This document shows positions 52,808-56,253 of a stretch of 56,253 bases of DNA, one piece after another. Position 1 is the stretch's first letter. Every line of letters starts with the position of its first letter. Location: positions 1 through 56,253 of the forward strand of contig JAFTUS010000091.1 of the NCBI GenBank assembly GCA_017466125.1. The letters run 5' to 3'. Below the pieces are notes generated by a model. That model was not told the origin of the DNA. It saw only the letters and a program-made list of their open reading frames with translations, and did not search any database. The position numbers were made by a program, and so were the translations under genes. Source of the DNA: Lentisphaeria bacterium (lineage in GTDB: Bacteria; Verrucomicrobiota; Lentisphaeria; Victivallales; Victivallaceae).

Positions 52808-54820
52808 TCAGCCTTTCAACGCGCGCAGATTGTCGCGCAGTTCGGCGGCGCGTTCAAATTCGAGGGCTTCTGCGGCGGCGAGCATCTCTCTGGTGAGTTC
52901 TTCGACAAGAGCCTGTGTTTCGGCTTCGGTAAGCCCCATTTTCTGGAAATCAACTTCGCCGTCGGTAAACATATTTTCCGCCAGTTTCGGCATTTTGCGG
53001 CTGTTTTTGGGCGGTTTCCCGGCGTTGATCGCCTCTTCGATGGTCTGCATTTTCCCCTTTTGAATGGTTTGGGGAACGATGCCGTGTTCTTTGTTGTAGG
53101 CGATTTGCTTTTTGCGGCGCATTTCCGTACCGTCCATCAACAGTTTCATGCTGGGCGTGATGTGGTCGGCGTAAAGAATAACTCTGCCGTCTTTGTTGCG
53201 GGCGGCACGCCCTGCGGTCTGAACGAGGGAGCGTTCGGAACGCAGAAAGCCCTCTTTGTCCGCATCGAGAATGGCGACCAGAGCCACTTCGGGCAGGTCG
53301 ATGCCCTCCCGCAGCAGATTGATGCCGATCACACAGTCGAAATCGCCCTCCCGCAGTTTATTCAAAATCCGTACCCGTTCCAGAGCATCCAGTTCCGAAT
53401 GGAGATAACTGGCGCGGACACCCAGTTCCGAAAGGTAATCCGACAGCCGTTCCGAACTCTTTTTGGTCAGGGTCGTAACCAATGTACGCTCGCCCCGCGC
53501 CGTCGCTTTGCGGATCTCGGCAATGACATCATCGACCTGCCCTTCCAGCGGGCGCACTTCGATAACGGGGTCCAGCAATCCGGTCGGGCGCACGATCAGT
53601 TCCACCGGCTTGCCGGAGTGTTCCAGTTCGTATTGTGCCGGAGTGGCGGAAACAAAGATCGTCTGCCCCCGCAACCCCTCAAACTCCTCAAACTTCAACG
53701 GACGGTTTTCCAGTGCGGAGGGAAGGCGGAACCCGTGGTCGATCAACACCTGTTTGCGATTGCGGTCGGCACGGTACATCGCCTGAAGCTGCGGCAGCGT
53801 CACATGGGATTCATCGACAATGGTAATGAAATCATCGGGGAAGAAGTCGAACAAACAGTAGGGACGCGTCCCGGGACGGCGTTGCGACAGGTGCATGGAG
53901 TAGTTCTCGATGCCGCTGCAATAGCCGATCTCTTTCATCATCTCCATATCGTATGTGACCCGCTGATAGAGCCGCTGCGCCTCTACAAGAAGATTATTCT
54001 TTTCAAAATACTCCACCCGTTCTTTCATTTCGGCTTCGATGGCGGAGGCGGCCTGATTGATGCGTTCCTGGGGCAGAACGAAATGTTTGGTCGGGAAAAG
54101 AATAACGTAGGGCGGATGACTTTTGAGTTTTCCGGAGATCATATCCCGCCGTTCCAGCGATTCGATCTCATCGCCCCAGAAACTGATGCGGATAAAATCA
54201 TCCCGCTGCGGTTCAAAGACATCGACAATGTCGCCTCTGACGCGGAATTCCCCTTTTTCGGGAGCGGTATCGTTGCGGCTGTACTGGATATCCACCAGAC
54301 GGCGCAGTATGTCATCCCGGCTGACGGTATCGCCAACGGCGACCCGCACGCAGAGATCGGCGTAATCTTCCGGAGAGCCCAAGCCGTAAATACAGGAGAC
54401 GCTGGCAACGGCGATCACATCGCGCCGTTCGATCAGACTTGCGGTTGCGGAGAGGCGCAATTTTTCGATGCTCTCATTGATGGAGGCATCTTTGGCAATA
54501 TAGGTATCGGTCTGCGGAATATAGGATTCCGGCAGATAGTAGTCGTAATAACTGATAAAATATTCGACTGCGTTTTCAGGAAAGAAACTCTTGAATTCGC
54601 TGTAAAGCTGGGCGGCAAGCGTCTTATTGTGGCTCAACACCAGCACCGGACGGTCGAGTTCGGCAATGGCATTGGCAAGAGTGAAGGTCTTGCCGGAACC
54701 GGTCACGCCCAGAAGGGTCTGGGCGTCAACTCCGCTGCGGATATTTTCCAGCAGTTGACGGATCGCCTCCGGCTGGTCTCCGCCCGGAGCATAAGGCGCA
54801 TGTAACTTGAAAAGCCCCAT
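52808..54820 (-). CDS. uvrB: Excinuclease ABC subunit B
   Basis: A 670-residue damage-recognition helicase-like subunit of nucleotide excision repair. It shows Walker A GVTGSGKTFTLANAIA, the beta-hairpin YYDYYLPESYIPQTDTYI, DESHVTLPQL (Walker B), the helicase motif VATRGE-like TARGERTLVTTLTKKSSERL, QTAGRAARN, and a C-terminal UVR domain (LTREMLAAAEALEFERAAEL) for UvrC binding. Length is typical. Its ATG overlaps the stop of the preceding exported-protein gene (TAATG). Confidence 0.97.
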   Translation of the reverse strand: MGLFKLHAPYAPGGDQPEAIRQLLENIRSGVDAQTLLGVTGSGKTFTLANAIAELDRPVLVLSHNKTLAAQLYSEFKSFFPENAVEYFISYYDYYLPESYIPQTDTYIAKDASINESIEKLRLSATASLIERRDVIAVASVSCIYGLGSPEDYADLCVRVAVGDTVSRDDILRRLVDIQYSRNDTAPEKGEFRVRGDIVDVFEPQRDDFIRISFWGDEIESLERRDMISGKLKSHPPYVILFPTKHFVLPQERINQAASAIEAEMKERVEYFEKNNLLVEAQRLYQRVTYDMEMMKEIGYCSGIENYSMHLSQRRPGTRPYCLFDFFPDDFITIVDESHVTLPQLQAMYRADRNRKQVLIDHGFRLPSALENRPLKFEEFEGLRGQTIFVSATPAQYELEHSGKPVELIVRPTGLLDPVIEVRPLEGQVDDVIAEIRKATARGERTLVTTLTKKSSERLSDYLSELGVRASYLHSELDALERVRILNKLREGDFDCVIGINLLREGIDLPEVALVAILDADKEGFLRSERSLVQTAGRAARNKDGRVILYADHITPSMKLLMDGTEMRRKKQIAYNKEHGIVPQTIQKGKMQTIEEAINAGKPPKNSRKMPKLAENMFTDGEVDFQKMGLTEAETQALVEELTREMLAAAEALEFERAAELRDNLRALKG

Positions 54821-55413
54821 TAACGGAAATCATCAAAACGCAGGTCGTCACCGTTGGGATCGAGGAAGAAGATCCCTGCGGCAAGGTCGAGCCATTCCAG
54901 CGGATGGATATAGAGATCGCCGGTCACCAGAAGTCCCAGAGAACCGCCGATCTGCCAGTAGTCTCTTGCGCCTTCATGGAAATTGTAGTTGCGCATGGTC
55001 GGCAGCGGCACACCGGTACGGGTTTCGGTATATTTTTTCAGCAGACGGGTTCCGTCGATCACGCCCCAGTCCTCTTCACCGACGCTGATGAAGGAGTAGT
55101 AGAACCCCTGTTCCTGACCGAGGGCGTACTGACGGTGAAATCCCTTGTAGGCCTTGTAAGCCATACCGACACCGGCACCCACATCGACGGCACGGGTCGC
55201 CATGAGGCGGGCTTCCACAACGGGACCAACGCCCAGATTGACCGAAAAGATATCCAATATATCCAGTACGCGGTTGGGGAACCAGAGTACGAGTGCTTCG
55301 GCAAGATTGAATTTCTTTTCGGGCGGTGCGGTAAACTCATCGCTCACATTTCCGGCAAAACCGGAAATCGACAAACCGCAGACGAGACTCAAGGTCAAAA
55401 AAACTTTTTTCAT
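54820..55413 (-). CDS. Exported hypothetical protein
   Basis: A 197-residue protein with a signal peptide (KKVFLTLSLVCGLSISGFAG) and a mature part including FPNRVLDILDIFSVNLGVGP, GAGVGMAYKAYKGFHRQYAL and a C-terminal WLDLAAGIFFLDPNGDDLRF. Glycine-rich strands and aromatic residues may form a small outer-membrane or periplasmic domain. Similar proteins are, from memory, seen in PVC bacteria, but function is unknown. AAGGAG lies 11 bp upstream; the gene is coupled to uvrB. Confidence 0.7.
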   Translation of the reverse strand: MKKVFLTLSLVCGLSISGFAGNVSDEFTAPPEKKFNLAEALVLWFPNRVLDILDIFSVNLGVGPVVEARLMATRAVDVGAGVGMAYKAYKGFHRQYALGQEQGFYYSFISVGEEDWGVIDGTRLLKKYTETRTGVPLPTMRNYNFHEGARDYWQIGGSLGLLVTGDLYIHPLEWLDLAAGIFFLDPNGDDLRFDDFR

Positions 55414-55451
55414 GATACGGGGAACTCCTTTTTTATTTTCGATTGTATTTA

Positions 55452-55820
55452 TTATAATTTCGGGAAAGCACTGGGAGCGGCAGGGATCGGTTCTTCTGCG
55501 GGAACGTCTTCGCCGTCAGCGGTTTCTTCAACAATGGGCTCTTCCACGATCTCAAAGTCGCCGGTCATTTCCGCCTGCTTGAGATCGAGAAGGTTCTGCT
55601 GGATACGGTTGGTTTTACGCATTTCCACAAGCAGTTCCGTCATGATGGACTGCAAGCGTTTCATCTGCCCGGTCAGACCGGTCATATTATTTTCGAGCGT
55701 CTTGCGGGCAATGCAGAAATTCGCATAAAACTTGGACACCTGAACAACGGTACACATAATAATCAGCCAGGTCAAACCCGCAACGATCCATGCACCGACA
55801 TTTTCTGTAAGATCAAACAT
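55452..55820 (-). CDS. Single-pass membrane coiled-coil protein
   Basis: A 122-residue protein: one membrane helix (VGAWIVAGLTWLIIMCTVVQ, about 8-27), a coiled coil (about 35-85; LENNMTGLTGQMKRLQSIMT) and an acidic, Pro/Glu-rich tail. No family is recognised; it could tether something at the membrane. The start at 55820 is 7 bp from GGAGG, whereas the ATG at 55826 is only 1 bp away. The promoter is at 55851-55879. Confidence 0.65.
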   Translation of the reverse strand: MFDLTENVGAWIVAGLTWLIIMCTVVQVSKFYANFCIARKTLENNMTGLTGQMKRLQSIMTELLVEMRKTNRIQQNLLDLKQAEMTGDFEIVEEPIVEETADGEDVPAEEPIPAAPSAFPKL

Positions 55821-55850
55821 TTTCATTCCTCCAAAAAAAAGCAATACAGT

Positions 55851-55879
55851 AATATACTGCCAAGAATCCCCTGTTTCAA
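55851..55879 (-). promoter_or_regulatory. Promoter of the coiled-coil membrane protein gene
   Basis: Minus strand: TTGAAA (55879-55874), 17 bp, TATATT (55856-55851); the leader is about 25 nt before the ATG at 55820. Confidence 0.7.
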
Positions 55880-55888
55880 TCTTTTTCC

Positions 55889-55913
55889 GGGATTTTTTTG
55901 CAAAAAAAATCCC
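55889..55913. terminator. GGGATTTTTTT / AAAAAAATCCC hairpin
   Basis: A 25-bp inverted repeat with a 2- to 3-nt loop. It sits between the repeat region to the right and the promoter at 55851-55879, and may stop transcription arriving from beyond the window end. Confidence 0.5.
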
Positions 55914-56253
55914 TACGGCTTATGGGTAAGAGGCGTGCGGCGGCGCCTTGCGGCCAATCTCTCGGGCAATCTGCGTTGCGACTGCGGTCGCGGACACAAG
56001 TCCAGCTCCCTTGTCGCTCCTTGATTGCCCTTCGACCTTGGCTCGCAATGCATCCGCCGTGGTCGAACTGCGGAGGGGTTGTTTGGGGGCGTTTGGCTGC
56101 GACAGGGGGGCGACAACGCCGTAATCTGCGCCAAAAGCCGACACCAAGAGACTCTGCTGGCTGCGTTTGAGGGCGACAACGCCGTAATTTGCGCCCAAAG
56201 CCGACACCAAGAGACTCTGCTCGCCGCACCAAGGGGCTCTTGGCTTATAGGGC
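55914..56253. repeat. Repeat-rich, non-coding end of the window
   Basis: GC-rich sequence without a credible gene. It holds two 48-bp near-identical units (56111-56158 and 56174-56221, period 63, two mismatches) beginning CGACAACGCCGTAAT and ending GAGACTCTGCT. It then runs into GCCGCACCAAGG at 56223-56234, the same core motif found in the elements at 19002, 26154 and 26304. Several short ORFs cross it, but all are explained by the repeats. Confidence 0.65.

Noticed and set aside
53060..54805. 581-codon open frame antisense to uvrB
   Set aside because: Shadow of uvrB with no recognisable domain and no ribosome site.
55920..56210. 96-codon leftward ORF at the window end
   Set aside because: It is built from the 63-bp repeat (repeated SLLVSAFGADYGVV-type peptide) with no start signal; other frames are equally open.

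Overview
This 56 kb stretch of chromosome comes from a Gram-negative bacterium of the PVC superphylum, most likely Lentisphaerae and Victivallis-like. The placement rests on lpxD and a Skp-type chaperone (outer membrane with lipid A), a 51-residue basic protein resembling the Chlamydiae/Verrucomicrobia small basic protein family, a meso-diaminopimelate dehydrogenase, and a dense set of plant- and mucin-sugar genes. It is inferred from gene content, not from a database search. No rRNA, tRNA, CRISPR array, transposase or integrase was found.

Layout. 1-1.6 kb: a Cys-cluster/HTH gene overlapping a small coiled-coil ORF, divergent from an XRE-type regulator. 1.7-10.7 kb: a leftward operon with a zinc-ribbon membrane protein, a GT2, a three-gene FbpABC-type ABC importer, a phenylacetate-CoA ligase and an unusual metallo-beta-lactamase/TIM-barrel fusion. 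10.8-18 kb: housekeeping genes (small basic protein, guaB, skp, lpxD, gltA) and two transporters. 18-27.5 kb: carbohydrate catabolism. A four-gene leftward operon (MDR dehydrogenase, TIM-barrel epimerase, HAD hydrolase, GH57-like enzyme) diverges from uxaB-uxaA, with operator-like sequences between them. The ddh gene lies beyond. Two related non-coding repeat elements flank this block.

27.6-41.2 kb: one leftward surface-polysaccharide operon of about 13.4 kb. A NusG/UpxY-like elongation factor comes first (TTG start, with an odd leader). It is followed by a flippase, an Fe-S protein, a pyruvyl-transferase-like protein, three GT2s, an EpsG-like polymerase, an SDR epimerase, a GT-C enzyme split into two coupled ORFs, and a WecA-like initiating transferase fused to a CapD-like Rossmann domain. 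About 32.7-40.5 kb of this is clearly AT-rich, which suggests horizontal acquisition.

41.2-56.2 kb: fmdB-like, rsmA, rhamnulokinase and GH42 beta-galactosidase, a small-membrane-protein locus, a Ca/Na exchanger, a Na/Pi cotransporter, an ACT/DUF711 pair, queE-queD-thioredoxin, uvrB and two exported or membrane hypotheticals. The window ends in repeat sequence.

Many intergenic regions carry the same promoter form, TTGAAA or TTGCAA, then 16-17 bp, then TATATT or TATTTT, so operon starts could be assigned. The best candidates for something new are the repeat elements whose internal 9-bp arrays differ by copy, the start-stop leader ahead of the NusG-like gene, the MBL/TIM fusion, and the two split or fused glycosyltransferases.
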